Positions 12,568 to 25,737 of a stretch of DNA of 64,000 nucleotides are shown piece after piece. The notes below the pieces were generated by a model. It saw only the letters and a list, made by a program, of their open reading frames with translations. It made no database searches and was not told where the DNA came from. This DNA comes from Dendrobium chrysotoxum. Taxonomy: Eukaryota; Streptophyta; Magnoliopsida; Asparagales; Orchidaceae. Location of the stretch: the NCBI GenBank assembly GCA_019925795.1, contig CM034315.1, positions 35,284,446-35,348,445 on the forward strand, written 5' to 3'. Made by a program: the position numbers and the translations under genes. Positions within the stretch are counted from its first letter, which is position 1. Each line of letters opens with the position of its first letter.

Positions 12568-13972
12568 TGAAAGTGCGAATAGGTTGTTAAACCTATTAAT
12601 TACATTCCTAGGCTAACCAAAAGGGGGGATGAATTGGTACTTTTAAAATTCTCTTAAAATTCTAGAAAATTTTTAATCACAATACAAAGCAAATTGTACT
12701 GTATGATCTCAATTCGTACTGTACGAAAAGAGATAATCTTTGATGCTTTTCAACCACAGAAAAATAAAATGCAATGTAGTAAGAAAATGCAGTAAGTAAA
12801 AAATAGAATAGAGAACACTAGATTTTATAGTAGTTTGGTTAAACACGACCTACATCCACTCCCTAGAGACTCCTTCTCTAGGTATTATACTATATCAAAG
12901 TGACTCTCCTTTAGCCCCCATAGTAAGGTGGAGAACCCTTTACAAACTCTCTTCCACCGAATCCCGGTGCGGCAGAGAACCGACGTCCTTTATCACCCTA
13001 CTGGTGAAGGCAGAGAACGAACATCCTTTCACACCCTCCTAGTGTCGGCAGAGAACCCACTCATCCTTTCACACCCTCCTAGGGTTGGTAGAGAACCGAT
13101 TGTCCTTTTTCACCCTCCAAGTAACGACCGAGAACGGGAAACCTCCCGAACAATTCTCTTGCAAGAGCCTTCAAGGAGATTATGAAGATGCTTGAAGTAT
13201 AAATAATGAGATCCTCACTATTGGATAACCTTATGAATCCCCTCATAATTCTCTTCAAAGATCTCACAAAACTCTCTCCCAAATACTCTCCCAATCACTG
13301 TCCCTTTCACTCCCAAGGATAATTTTCGTAGAGATTTTTTGTCCAGTCAGTTTTATGACCTTTAAATACTTAGGATAAGAAAAACCGTCCAAAAACTAAA
13401 AATTTCAAGTTTCACGCGTGTAGATTGTCCCGTACAATCTTATATCGTACTGTATGAATAGTTCAAAAAATTGAATGATCCATCCCGTATGATCCAGTAA
13501 GAATAATTTAGAGCCATTCGTACCAACAGTTCGTCCCGTACGAACTTTGAGATGAACGAGTCAGAGCCATATTCATATGATTATTTCATCCCGTATGAAC
13601 CTTCAGAAAAATAATTCAGAGCTATTCGTACGATCATTTCGGCCCGTACGAACCTTGAGATGAAAAATTAGAGCCGTTCGTATGTTCATTTCATCCCGTA
13701 TGAATATATCATACAATGCAATCAAAGCCATTCGTACAGCAAATCCTTCTGTACGAATATAACTTCGTACTATATGAACTGGACTTAGAAAACTTTCATG
13801 CAGACAGGCTCATTGTAGAGAACATACAATACAAATCATCCCGTACGATCCAATATCGTACTGTATGACAATTTTAAAAATTAAGTTTTTCACTCCCCCC
13901 ATTGTGTGTGTGCACAGTTATCCAACTTACAATCACACTCTCTCAGACTCAAGAAAAATCAAAAATACAGAT
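12568..13972 (-). repeat. 5' LTR of element A, PBS-proximal part
   Basis: Matches 2991-about 4395 of the 3' LTR, including the 39-bp GGCAGAGAACC array (about 12970-13130) and the GTACGAAC repeats (about 13500-13700). It ends at the B insertion site; the LTR continues at 25738. Confidence 0.9.
13968..13972. repeat. Left target-site duplication of element B
   Basis: CAGAT, against CAAAC on the right (25733-25737). The uninterrupted A 3' LTR has CAGAC at this point, so each copy carries one transition. Confidence 0.85.
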
Positions 13973-15906
13973 TGAAAGTCTGAATAGGTTATTAGACCTA
14001 TTGCTTATGTCCCTAGGCTTAACCAAGAGGGGGGTAAATTGGTCCTTTTAAAAATTTCACATAATTATTTGGAAAACTTTAGTTAAAAAACTTATGCAAA
14101 TCGTACAGTATGATTTACCTCATACAGTACGAACAGAGTGATTTTTAGTGCTTTCTTCAATCTCAGAAATTCAACCATAGAAAAATAAAATGCATAAAAG
14201 TAACTGTGCAGCAAAGTAAAAAGTCAGAATAGAAAACACGAGAATTTATAGTGGTTCGGTCAAACACGACCTACATCCACTGCCCAAAGACTCCTTCTCT
14301 AGGTATTGCACTAAACTCAAGTGACTCTCCTTTTGCCTCCACAGCAAGGCGGAGAAGCCTTTACAAACTATCTTCCACCAACTCAGTGCGGCAGAGAACC
14401 ATCATCCTTTTTCACTCTCTAAGTGACGGTAGAGAACCGATCATCCTTTTTCACCCTCCAAGTGATGGCAGAGAACCGTTGTCCTTTTTCACCCTCCAAG
14501 TGATAGCAGAGAACCGTCATCCTTTTTCACCCTCTTGGTGACGGCAGAGAACCAGACCTTCTTCAAAGATCTTCTTTCAAGAGTCTTCAAGGAGATAGGG
14601 AAGTGACTTGAGTACAAATAATGAAATCCTCGCTCTTGGATAACCTTGTGAATACCCTCATAATTTTCACTCCAAGGATCTCACACAACTCACTCCCAAA
14701 CACTCTCCCTTATCACTCTCCTTTCCACTCTCAAGAAGAAATTTATAGAAGCATCATACCTACAAATCAGTTTAAAGATCCTTACTAAGGATAAGAAAAA
14801 TCATCCAAAACTGAATTTTTTAAGTTTCACGTGTCCCGATCATCCCGTACGATCGTGCTTCGTACTGTACAAATAGTTCAAATCACTGAACGATTCATCC
14901 CGTACGATCCCATATGAACCAAAGTCAGAGCCGTTCGTACATCAAAACCTTTTGTACGAATTATATTTCGTACTATATGAATAGTTCAAAAATGAACGAT
15001 TCATCCCATACAAACCAATATGAACCTACTTCAGAGCCGTTCGTACCACAAAACCTTCTATACGAACTATATTTCATACTGTATGAATAGTTCAAAAAAT
15101 GAACGATTTATCCCATACGAACCATTACGAACCTACTTCAGAGCTATTCGTACCACAAAAATCTTCTGTACGAACCATATTTCGTATTATACGAATAGTT
15201 CAAAAAATGAACGATTCGTCCCGTACGAACCTGTACGAACCTACTTCAGAGCCGTTCGTACCATAAAACCTTCTATACAAACCATATTTTGTACTATATG
15301 AATAGTTCAAAAAATGAACGATTCGTCCCGTACGAACCAGTACGAACCTACTTCAGAGCCGTTCGTTCCACAAAACCTTCTGTACAAACTATATTTTGTA
15401 TTGTATAAATAGTTTAAAAAATAAATGATTCATCCTGTACAAACCTACTTCAGAGCTGTTCGTACCACAAAACCTTCTGTACGAACCATATTTTGTACTA
15501 TATGAACTGAACTTGGAAAAAATTTCAAGACAGATAGGTTCGTTGTGGAGGACATATAATACAGATCATCCCATACGATACAATATCTTACTGCATGATC
15601 AGTTTTAAAATTTAAGTTTTTACTCCCCCATTAAGTGTGTGCACAGTTATCCAACTTATAATCACACTCTCTCAGACTCAAGAAAAATAAGAAATACAGA
15701 CTTCACTTTTAGTAAACATTAACAAATGACTTTGAAGTCTTCAGCAATCTGGAGTGTGAATATCCTGAAAAATATGTTAGTACACACAAAAAGAAACTCC
15801 AATATATGTTAGGAGAAGAATTAAATAAATAATAAGCTTTTGTAATCATCAAAATAAATTTGTATCAGAATTTTCTTGAATGAACGGATTTACACAAATC
15901 ATAACA
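13973..15906 (-). repeat. 3' LTR of element B (six-unit tandem array)
   Basis: 1934 bp, paired with 23899-25732. It contains an about 39-bp GGCAGAGAACC array (14390-14560) and six about 107-bp units at about 14870-15505, each with CCCGTACGAAC, CAGAGCCGTTCGTACC and CTTCTGTACGAAC. The 5' LTR has five of these units. Confidence 0.92.
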
Positions 15907-15920
15907 GTCTCCCCCTTTTT
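15907..15920 (-). promoter_or_regulatory. Polypurine tract of element B
   Basis: AAAAAGGGGGAGAC on the minus strand, immediately before the LTR start TGTTATGATT. This is the intact form of the tract seen mutated in A, and it matches AAAAAGGGGGAGAT of C. Confidence 0.88.
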
Positions 15921-17295
15921 GATGATGGCAAAACATTTATTTGTTTCATTAAACCATTAAATTCACATGTGTCCTAAACTTCCACTAAATATATACTCCC
16001 CCTAAGTAAATGATCTCCTATGCTCCCCCTAAAGCCTAAGCTCCCCCTAAAGAAATGACCTGTCCTAAATAAGGGATAAAAGCAGATTAGATGATCTAAC
16101 ATATTGAATAAGTAAAGGGAATGGTAAGAAAAAAAAAATAAGACATGCAACACAAGCACTACATACAAGCACATACAACACAAATACATACATAACCAAC
16201 TAAATGATTCAATCAAACAAAGTCAAACAATACACCTCTCCCCTTTTTGACAACAACAAAAAGGGAAGTCACTCAAATTAGTTGAGGAGTTGAATAATGT
16301 TAAAGGAGGGTTAACTATAAAATTAAAATCAAATGAAAAAGTAAAGACTCAAAAAGATCTAGATTGCATATTATAATGAGGAGAAGAAAAGTTGATCTAA
16401 AATAGTAATATATTAGACATATTATGTAGCCATAACTTTTGCACAAAAGATGAAATAAAATTACCAAATTTCTAAGTCAAAAGTGACAATTATTGATTAG
16501 TGAACTTGGAGAAAATGCTAAAGGAAAGAACAATTGGCGACATTGTGCATCTTTTCAAAGTTTGGGCTAATTTTATACCTCTTTCTAGATTTGGTGATAT
16601 TGCGCATCTTTTATTGTATGGCACATTTTGTGCCTCTTTTTAGATTTAGCGATATTGCGCATCTTTTATTGTATGGCACATTTTGTTCATCTTTTCAAGC
16701 ATTGCTTTGTTTATTTTCATTTAATAAGATTCTTTCCAACAACACTATCGCTGGGTCACAATTACAATAATGAACACTTTGATATAGAATATAAGAGTAA
16801 TATTAAGACATCAAGTATATAACAATTTAGGCTAAGTAATTTATGTCTAAAATAAGATAAAGTAAGATCTTCTAATCTACACCAAATCATAATGAAATCT
16901 AAATATTTTGAGAATTTAAAGTTATGCACAGAATTTTCTTTTGTAATATAAACTCAATTAATATTTTAGAAATTTAATCAACTACAGTTGAGTGTTTTAG
17001 AATTAGTAAATTTCCAGTCATACTCATTATCACAGAATAATATGCACATAAATACTGAACTTTTTCATTTCATGATATCAATTTAAACAACTAGCATGGC
17101 AAGCTTTCACATTTTAACCACAATTACATAAGATTAAGCTTACTACTCCCCATATAAAAATCAAAGAAACAACTAACAACCACAAGAACAATCAACTACA
17201 ACTCAAACTACACCAAATCAACAAACAAGCCAACTACTAAGAAGAATAACAAAAATAATCACATCCATTGCCAAGCCAAGCCAACACAAATCCTG
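15921..17295 (-). other. 3' untranslated region of element B
   Basis: AT-rich and non-coding, alignable with 4619-5961 of A. Near 16540-16690 a GCGCATCTTTTATTGTATGG segment is tandemly repeated twice with partial extra copies, giving only spurious short frames. Confidence 0.65.
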
Positions 17296-18388
17296 CTAGT
17301 AATATGAGGAACCCTGATTTGGAGGAGGTGGAGGAGCACCGAACAGAACAAAATAGCTATTAAGCGTTGCAATATTCATATTCACAGACTTGAATTGGTC
17401 CCTTATCCACCCCCTATCCTCTTTGTACTGATCATCGTGCTGCTTTAGGTGCGTCTCCATATGATCAAATCTTTGATCAAGCTTATTAAATCGCTGGACC
17501 ATATCCTGGTAGAAGTCTTGGTTGGGTCCAGGTGCAGGTGCAGGAGCAAGTGCAGGTTCATCATCAGAACTGATTACATTTTCATCTCTCCCAAAAAGTG
17601 CCCGGAAAGAGGCATAAGTAAAATAGAGTGGGAGTTCAGAAGGTCCATAAGGATGGATTATATTGTACTTCTTTTTAAGGATAAAATAGATTACATAACC
17701 AAGAGAAATATTCTTCTTTCTCTTCACACTAGGATGGCCAATATCAGTAAGGTAAAATATGTAGTCCAAAATCAGTTGGACTTCATAAATAGGTTGACCA
17801 TACATAATCAGGTAAGTGATAGAAGAGAGAAGAGGGGTCATGTTTACTCTATCTCCGGCCTTGGGAATGATGGAGGTCCTAAGAACATGTTGAATTATTC
17901 GGGCATTTTGGTTCAAGGTGTCAACTTGAGGAATGTAAGTACATTGGCTTACACCTCTAATGACTTGATTGACTTCAGACCAATCATAATCAGATTGAGC
18001 AGTTAGAGTATGTGCCCGTATGCCCAAAGTTCTTAGATGAAAAAATTCTATTAGATCCTCCTTAGTAATTTCTACTCTTTATTTCAGGACATAGGATGAG
18101 ATCCTAGTATGATCCTTACTAAAAGTCATGTTGACTAGAAATACATGGAAATGGTCTTTATTGTATGAATAGATCAGTGTGAGAAGAAAAGAGAAATGGG
18201 TAGAATCAAATAGAGGCATTACTATGAAATGGATATTTTCCTGTAGTAGAATGCGGGAAGGAGTGATTTTAGATGTGGCATACCTATAGTGTGCCTCTTC
18301 ATTTTGTCCACTCAAAAAAGTTATCATCCCAGTCCCTCCTAGAAGATCTCCCTCTAGATTGACGCACTCTCTTGCCACTTCCTGACAT
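17296..18388 (-). pseudogene. Element B extra ORF (homologue of 5962-7053), one frameshift
   Basis: It starts MSGSGKRVRQSRGRSS at ATG 18388. An extra T in a T run near 18310-18316 shifts the frame before the conserved SGQNEEAHYRYATSK. A TGA follows at about 18079, and then about 243 codons are open to the TAG at 17298-17296. Shared blocks with A: ARIIQHVLRTSIIPKAGD, IDYxGHPSVKRKKNI-like region, PALAPAPAPGPNQDFYQD, a heptad stretch (FNKLDQRFDHMETHLKQHDD) and a proline-rich tail. This is the best preserved of the three copies. Function unknown; no membrane segment. Confidence 0.75.
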
Positions 18389-18389
18389 C

Positions 18390-19021
18390 TCTATACTATG
18401 CTCTGAAGAGTTTGAAGTGAACATGAAATGAAAGAAAATGACCCTCCTTTATATAGAAAATCAATTCAATCATACTATACGAATCCATTTCGTACAAGAC
18501 AAAAATAATTTCGTCCGGGATGAATGAAAATAGTCAAAATTAAATGGTTTTTCATAAACTACTCATCCTGAGAAATCCTTTCGTATAGGCTTTTTGACTT
18601 CTCGATCGTACAGACGATGACGTGTTTGCCCGGGATGATCAGAACATTAAAAGATCGTTCAGCGATGGTTAAGTTTGTCCTTATCCAAATTGACACATGG
18701 ATCATACAGATGAAAACATGTTCGTCCGGGACGCTCAAAACTCATAACTGACACTAACCGTGAATCCTCCCCATTCGTACAGACAAAAACTCCTACAATC
18801 TTATAGTACGATGACGTCATTATGCGGTACTAATAGACACAGAAAATTAAGTTTTTTCACTCCAACTCTATAGGTTTTCAGCACCCAATTAAAGACCAAC
18901 ATAAGACAAGGTGTATATTTTTTTTAATTCTTAAAGAAGACATACAAGATAACCATAAAAACACAATAGACTAGAAACAAACTAATGAACACTTATAAAA
19001 CAAAATTTGTAGAATTTTCAA
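18390..19021 (-). other. Spacer between pol and the extra ORF of element B
   Basis: Non-coding; aligns with 7054-7702 and has the same dispersed CGTCCGGGATGA / CGTACAG-type motifs as the LTRs. Confidence 0.5.
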
Positions 19022-22000
19022 TCAAGTATTAAGATCAATTACATCTAGCCTTGTCCTTAAAATGCTAAAAGTGTCAAAAACTAAGGGTTTTGAGAAAATA
19101 TCTGCATGTTGATCTTTACTAGCAACATGATGTAGTTCAATTTCCCCTTTCGCTACATGATCTCGTATGAAATGATGCCTTATATCAACGTGCTTTGTTC
19201 TAGAATATTGAATAGAATTTTTTGAAATGCAAATAGCACTGGTGTTATTACAAAAGATTGGAATGGTACTAATAGAAAATTTTAAGTCAATCATTTGCTA
19301 TTTCAACCAAAACACCTGTGCAACACAACTTCCTAAGGCAATATATTCTTCTTCAACTATAGAAAGTGCTACTGAATTTTGTTTCCTACTGGACCAAGAT
19401 GCTAATGAATTTCTAATGAATTGACAAGTTCCAAAGGTACTCTTTCGATCAATCCTACAGCCTGTAAAATCAGAATCTGAGTTTCCAATAATTTCAAAAG
19501 AAGAACTGTTCTTAGGATACCAAATTCCTAAATTTTGAGTTCTTAAAAGATATCTTAAAATTCTTTTCACTGCTATCAAATGTGATTCCTTTGTATCAGC
19601 TTGAAATCTAGCATATAAGCAAATACTAAACATGATGTCAGGTCTGCTAGCAATCAAGTAAAGCAAAGATCAAATTATTCCTCTAAACTTCTTTTGATCA
19701 ATAGATTTTCCCTTAGGATCATTATCTAATAGTACTAAGAAACTCATGGGTGTAGTTACAGGTTTAGCATTATTCATTTCATACTTCTTTAGGATGTCAT
19801 TAACATACTTAGATTGATAAAGAAAAGTTCCTTCCTCATTTTACTTCATGCTAAAACCAAGAAAATAACTCAAGTCACCCATTAAACTCATCTCAAATCC
19901 ACTACTCATTATTTTTGAAAATTCATCACATAGACCTTTATCAGTTGATCCAAAAATGATGTCATCAATATATATTTATACAATGAGTATTTCATTTCCA
20001 ACTCTTTTCAAAAATAGAGTGGTGTCAACACTTCCTTTAATAAATGATCCTTTTAATAGGAAAGTACTTAACCTATCATACCACACTCAAGGTGCCTGTT
20101 TTAGTCCATATAATGTCTTTTTTAATTTAAAAATATGATTTGGGAATTTAAAATTTTTAAAACCTGGAGGTTCCTCAACATAAACATTCTCTTCTATCAC
20201 CCCATTTAGAAAGGTACTTTTAACATCCATTTGGTATAATTTAAAATCATTAAAATAGGCAAAGGCTAACAAAACTCTAATTGCTTAAAGTCTTACTACA
20301 GGGGCAAATGTCTCCTCAAAATCAATCCATTCTATTTGATTATACCCCTTAGCTACCAATCTAGCCTTATTCCTTATCACAACTCCTGAATCATTCATTT
20401 TATTTTTGAACACCCACTTAGTCCCAACTACACTTTAATCTTTTGGCCTTTCAATTAACTCCCAAACATCATTTCTTTTAAATTGATTTAATTCTCCTTC
20501 CATGGACAGAATCCAAAATTCATCCATAAGTGCTTGATCAATATTAGTGGGTTCAATCATTGAAATAAATGCTGAATGATTTACCTCTTCTCTCAAACCA
20601 TGCCTAGTCCTAACTCCTTCACTTGGGTCTCCTAAAATCAACTCTTTAGGATGACTCTTGGGATAATTCAATTCTCTAGGCAAACTTTTCTCTTCTTAAA
20701 TTTCAACCCTTTCTTTCACTTTTACATTTTCAAGTCCTTAGGTTGTTTCTATAACTTCATCTTCCTCTAACCTAGACCCTCCACTATTATCAGATTCATC
20801 AAAAATAATATGAGTGGTCTCCTCAACTACCAATGTCCTTTTATTGAAAACTCTATAGGATTTTCCAACACTTAAATATCATAGAAAAATTCTTTTATCA
20901 TATTTAGGATCAAATTTTCCTACGAGAGTTTTTCTATTGTTGTATATAAACACCTTACATCTAAAAACATGTAGGTGTGAGAGATTAGGGATCCTACCTT
21001 TAAGAAGTTTATAGGGTGTCTTGTTTAATTTTGATCTAATATTCATCCTATTCAACACATAACATACGGTGCTAACTACTTCGGCCCAAAAGTATCTTGG
21101 AAGTGAATATTCTGCCAACATGGCTCTAGCAGTTTTAACCAATGTCTTGTTCTTTCTCTCAACTACTCCATTCTATTGAGGTGTCCTAGAAGCTGAGAAG
21201 TTATGTTCTATCCCATGAGATTTACAAAAATCATCAAACAACTCATTTTTAAATTCTCCTCCATGATCACTTTGAATTGTTATAATTTCTAGACCTAGTT
21301 TTCTCTGAATCTAAGTGGCAAAATCTCTAAACTCCTCAAATGATTCACTTTTATGATACAAAAATCTAATCCATGTGAATCTTGAATAATCATCCACAAT
21401 TACATACCCAAATCTCTTTCCTCCTAGACTTAAGGTACTAACAGGTCCAAATAGATCCATGTGTAGGATTTTTAAGGGCTTGCTAGTTCTAACCTCCTTG
21501 ATTGAACAAAAAGAGGATCTGACTTATTTTTCTAATTGACATGCATCACACAAGTGGTCTTTTATAAAGTCAAGTTTGGGTACTCCTCGAACTAACTCTT
21601 TTTGAGTGATTTTCCTAAGATTTCTCATACTAGAGTGATAAAGCCTTCTATGCCATAACCAAGATTAATCTGATACAATTTCCAAACACAAAGCAGAAGA
21701 AGGTTTTACAGCATTCAAATCTAGCATATAAATATTATTTATTCTATCACCATTCAATACAATAAGTCTACTCTGACTGATAACATAACTAGTAGGCAAG
21801 AATTATTTATGATAACCTTTAACACACAATTAATTTATGCTCAATAGATTATGTTTTAAACCTTCAACAAATAGAACATTTTCAATCATAAAGTTTTTCG
21901 AGTTTCCAATCATGCCTATACCTACCACTCTCTTGGTAGTATTATCTCCAAGTGTAACCTTGCTTCCATTCCTGGCTTCAAGCGTTATAAATTATTTTGC

Positions 22001-22060
22001 ATCTCCAGTCATATGCTTAGAGCAGCCGCTGTCTAGGTACCAAATTCTCTCACGAGCTCT
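19022..22060 (-). pseudogene. pol: Element B pol: protease, integrase, reverse transcriptase, RNase H (broken)
   Basis: Protease WYLDSGCSKHMTGD near 22030. Integrase zinc region and core at about 20880-21780 (CDACQLEK, ERKNKTLVKTARAMLAEY). RT at about 19950-20330 (LAFAYFNDFKLYQMDVKSTF, LYGLKQAP) with the YMDD box changed to YIDD near 19970. RNase H at 19022-19666 (SDSDFTGCRIDRKSTFG; STAEAEY changed to SIVEEEY) ending with a stop at 19022. In-frame stops coincide with those of A at 21992-21994, 21830-21832, 21524-21526, 21174-21176, 19976-19978 and 19841-19843. Private lesions include WLK-stop-QM near 19297 and RIFL-stop near 20883. Confidence 0.9.
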
Positions 22061-22189
22061 TGTGTGAGAGCGTTCCTACAAAATAATCAAACATTAGTCT
22101 TGGGAACCCAAACAAGTTTGGGTTCTCCTCTTGGCAATTTTAAACAAGATGCATGTGTGATATGTTGTATTTTATGCACCTTAGGTCTC

Positions 22190-23840
22190 CACACTAAATG
22201 TGTTCTATATCTAAGTGTACAAGTGGGGAAATGTGTCCTAACGCTCCATATGCAAAACACCTCACTCCAGGAAAAGGATTTCTTGGTCTGTATGAGTTAT
22301 AATTTTTCTTCCTAGGTGATGAAATCACTTTCTTTTGTTTGAACTTATAGTACTGTTCAAGTGTGGGTATTAGTCTATTTTCTTCAATAGCTTTCATCAT
22401 AAGTTCAAGATATGAGTTTTTATTTTCCAAAATTGAAATCTCCCTGCCCATATCTATCTCTCTATGTTTTGATTCCTCCAAATAAGTTTTGAAATCATTT
22501 CAAGTTCAGTGTGAGATAATTTTAAAAGATTATGCTATTTGTTTAAATCATCAAACTCATCCAACAAGATCATGTGGTTGCTATCAATTAATGCATGGTC
22601 TTTCCTAAGGATCTCATATTCTTTCTACAGCTCTAAATAATCCAAATTCAACTTAGCATGCTATTTTTTTTAGTTTCATATATGCTGAAGGTATACATTC
22701 AGAAACTTCAAACAATTCATCATAACTTAAGTCACATGCCTCTTCATGATCTAATTGATCAAGATTGTCAGCCATCAAGCACAAATTTGTGACTTTCTCT
22801 TCTGGTGTAGTTTCTGAGGAATCTAAAGCTGAGTCCACCCAAAATGATCATTGAAGTCTCTTTTTACCCCTTCTTTCCTTTCGTTTCTCCTCAGACTTCT
22901 CCTTTCTAGGATTTCCCTTGAGATTGGGGCAATAAGTCTTTATATGACCTGGCTTCATGCATTCATAGCAAATAACATCGTTAGAAGCCTTTGCATTTCT
23001 ATGAAACTTACCCTTATTCCATTATTGGCATCTTCTCTGCTTCCTCTTTAAGAAACTCCTAAATTGCCTTATCATCAAAGCAATATCCACTTCATCCTCA
23101 GGTAGTGACTGATCACTATCTGAATCATCCACCTTCAAAGTTATGTTCTTCTCCTTTCGCTTGTCTCCTGCATCAATCTGTCTTTGAGTCACAGATTGCT
23201 CATAAGTAATTAGTGATCCAAGAAGATTATCAATAGATTAGACATTTAAATCTTTTGATTCAGTTATAGCAGTTATCTTTGTATCATAAGCAGTAGGTAA
23301 GCAACGAAGTATCTTATTTACTTTTCTGCATTCATTAATTCCCTACCTGAGGCATGTAATGAAGTGGCTATATGTGTAAAGCGTGTATACATGTCTGAGA
23401 TTGATTCATTCGGTTTCATGCAAAATAAGTTCATAGTCGTGCAAACGAATGTTCAACCTAGTTTGCTTCACTTCATTTGTACCTTCATAAGTAATGCAAA
23501 GCCTATCCTAAATTTCTTTTCCCGATTTACAAGTAGAAATATGCATGTAGTCTTCTGATTTTAAAGTACAAAAGAAACTATTCAAACACTTAGCATTCAA
23601 TTGAGCTAATTCACGTTCTTCTATAGTCCATTCAGTAAAAGGTGTTTGAACTCTAATTCCTTCTACAATTCTACTAGGTTCAGTATAACCTTCCTATACT
23701 AACATCTATATGAGATAATCAAGAGATTATAGAAATGTAGACATGTAAGTTTTCCAAAAATCAAATGGGATATTGTCAAACAAAGGTGGTTTAGAGATCG
23801 AGTAACCTTCTAAAGTGTTTCAGTTTCCAAAATTAGCCAT
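22190..23840 (-). pseudogene. gag: Element B gag (broken)
   Basis: It starts at ATG 23840. An intact CCHC knuckle lies near 22960 (CYECMKPGHIKTYC), unlike A. The C-terminal coiled region at 22194-22800 contains LMADNLDQLDHEEACDLSYD, parallel to A. Stops include TAG at two sites near 23695-23715, TAA in a QQW motif near 23020, and TGA at 22848-22850 (same site as 11518-11520 in A). The product would be the capsid/nucleocapsid precursor. Confidence 0.82.
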
Positions 23841-23883
23841 GATCGAATTTCAAAAAGTAGTTTAAATAGTTGTTTTTGAAAAA

Positions 23884-23896
23884 CGCTCTAATACCA
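23884..23896 (-). promoter_or_regulatory. Primer binding site of element B (decayed)
   Basis: TGGTATTAGAGCG on the minus strand. Two changes from the initiator tRNA-Met site TGGTATCAGAGCC seen in A; same 2-nt spacing from the LTR. Confidence 0.85.
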
Positions 23897-23898
23897 CT

Positions 23899-25732
23899 TG
23901 ATAGTTCGAATAGGTTATTAGACCTATTGCTTATGTCCCTAGGCTTAACCAAGAGGGGGGTGAATTGGTCCTTTTAAAAATTTCTCTTAGAATTTTGAAA
24001 AACTTTTAGTTAAAAAACTTATGCAAATCATATAGTACGATTTACCGTTGTATAGTACCAACAGAGTGATTTTTAATGCTTTCTTCAATCTCAAAAATTC
24101 AACCACAGAAAAATAAAAAGCATAAAAGTAACAGTACGAAAAAGTAAAAAGTCAGAACAGAAAACACCAGAATTTATAGTGGTTCGGTCAAATACGACCT
24201 ACATCCACTCCCTAGAGACTCCTTCTCTAGGTATTTCACTAAACTAAAGTGACTCTCCTTTTGCCTCCACAGTAAGGCGGAGAAGCCTTTACAAACTCTC
24301 TTCCACCAACCCGGTGTGACAGAGAACCGTCATTTTTTTTCACTCTCCAAGTGACGGCAAAGCACCAATTGTCCTTTTTCACCCTCCAAGTGATGGCAAA
24401 GAATCGTCATCCTTTTTTACCCTCCAAGTGATGATAGAGAACCGTCATCCTTTTTCACCCTCCTGATGACGGCAGAGAACCGGACCTTCTTCAAAGATCT
24501 TCTCTCAAGAGTCTGCAAGAAGATAGGGAAGTGACTTAAAGTACAAATAATGAAATCCTCGCTCTTGGATAGCCTTGTGAATCCCCTCATAATTTTCACT
24601 CCAAGGATCTCACACAACTCACTCCCAAACACTCTCCCTTATTACTCTCCTTTCCACTCTCAAGAAGAAATTCGTAGAAGCATCATGCCTACAAGTCATT
24701 TTAAAGATCCCTAAGTACTAAGGACAAGAAAAACCATCCAAAAACTGAATTTTTCAAGTTTCACGCATCCTGATCATCCCGTACGATCGAGCTTCGTACT
24801 GTACTAATAGTTCAAATCACTAAACGATTCGTCTCGTATGATCCCATACAAACCAAAGTCAGATCCGTTCGTACCTCAAAACCTTCTGTACGAATTATAT
24901 TTCATACTGTATGAATAGTTAAAAAAAGAACGATTCATCCCATATGAAGCTACTTCATAGCCGTTCATACCATAAAACCTTCTATACGAACCATATTTTG
25001 TACTGTACGAATAGTTCAAAAAATAAACGATTCGTCCCGTACGAACCAGTACGAACCTACTTCAGAGTCATTCGTACCACAAAATCTTCTATACGAACCA
25101 TATTTTGTATTGTACGAATAGTTTAAAAAATGAACGAATCGTCCCGTACGAACTAGTACGAACCTACTTTAGAGTCGTTCGTACCATAAAACCTTCTGTA
25201 CGAACTATATTTTGTACTGTATGAATAGTTCAAAAAATGAATGATTCGTCCCGTACGAACCAGTACGAACCTACTTCAGAGCCGTTCGTACAACAAAACC
25301 TTCTATACGAACCATATTTCGTACTGTATGAACTAAACTTGGAAAAAATTTCAAGACAGATAGGTTCGTTGTGGAGGACATATAATATAGATCATTCTGT
25401 ATGATACAATATCATACTGTACGATTAGTTTTAAAATTTAAGTTTTTACTCCCCCATTATGTGTGTGCACAGTTATCCAACTTACAATCACACTTTCTTA
25501 GACTCAAGAAAAATAAGAAATACAGACTTCACTTTTAGTAAATATTAACAAATGACTTTGAAGTCTTCAGCAATCTAGAGTGTGAATATCCTAAAAAATA
25601 TATTAGTACACACAAAAAGAAACTCTAATATATGTTAGGAGAAGAATAAAATAAATAATAAGCTTTTGTAATCATCTAAAATAATTTGTATCAGAATTTT
25701 CTTGAACGAACAGATTTACACAAATCATAACA
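23899..25732 (-). repeat. 5' LTR of element B (five-unit tandem array)
   Basis: 1834 bp, exactly 100 bp shorter than the 3' LTR. The about 107-bp array at about 24790-25335 holds five units instead of six, which accounts for the difference. The 39-bp GGCAGAGAACC array is at about 24310-24480. Confidence 0.92.
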
Positions 25733-25737
25733 CAAAC
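25733..25737. repeat. Right target-site duplication of element B
   Basis: CAAAC; pairs with CAGAT at 13968-13972. Ancestral CAGAC is preserved in the 3' LTR of A. Confidence 0.85.

Larger units (their letters stand above)
13973..25732 (-). mobile_element. Copia element B (Sirevirus-like), inserted in the 5' LTR of A
   Basis: A complete minus-strand element with the same plan as A: 5' LTR 23899-25732, PBS, gag-pol 19022-23840, extra ORF 17296-18388, PPT, 3' LTR 13973-15906. It ends TGAAAGTC ... CATAACA on the plus strand and is flanked by a 5-bp duplication. It is in the same orientation as A and is closely related, but from a separate subfamily: the LTR arrays have about 107-bp units instead of 66. 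Confidence 0.95.

Noticed and set aside
14251..14541. Open frame in the LTR of B (and similar frames at 3253-3474 and 12928-13185) as a gene
   Set aside because: It lies entirely within LTR tandem repeats, antisense to the element, and exists because the unit length is 39 bp.
7703..23840. Alternative genetic code with TAA/TAG read as Gln, suggested by stops at Gln codons
   Set aside because: Normal TAA, TAG and TGA ends are used, the PAF1 exon has no internal stops, many Gln codons remain CAA or CAG, and some stops replace Trp or Arg. Deamination and shared descent explain the data.
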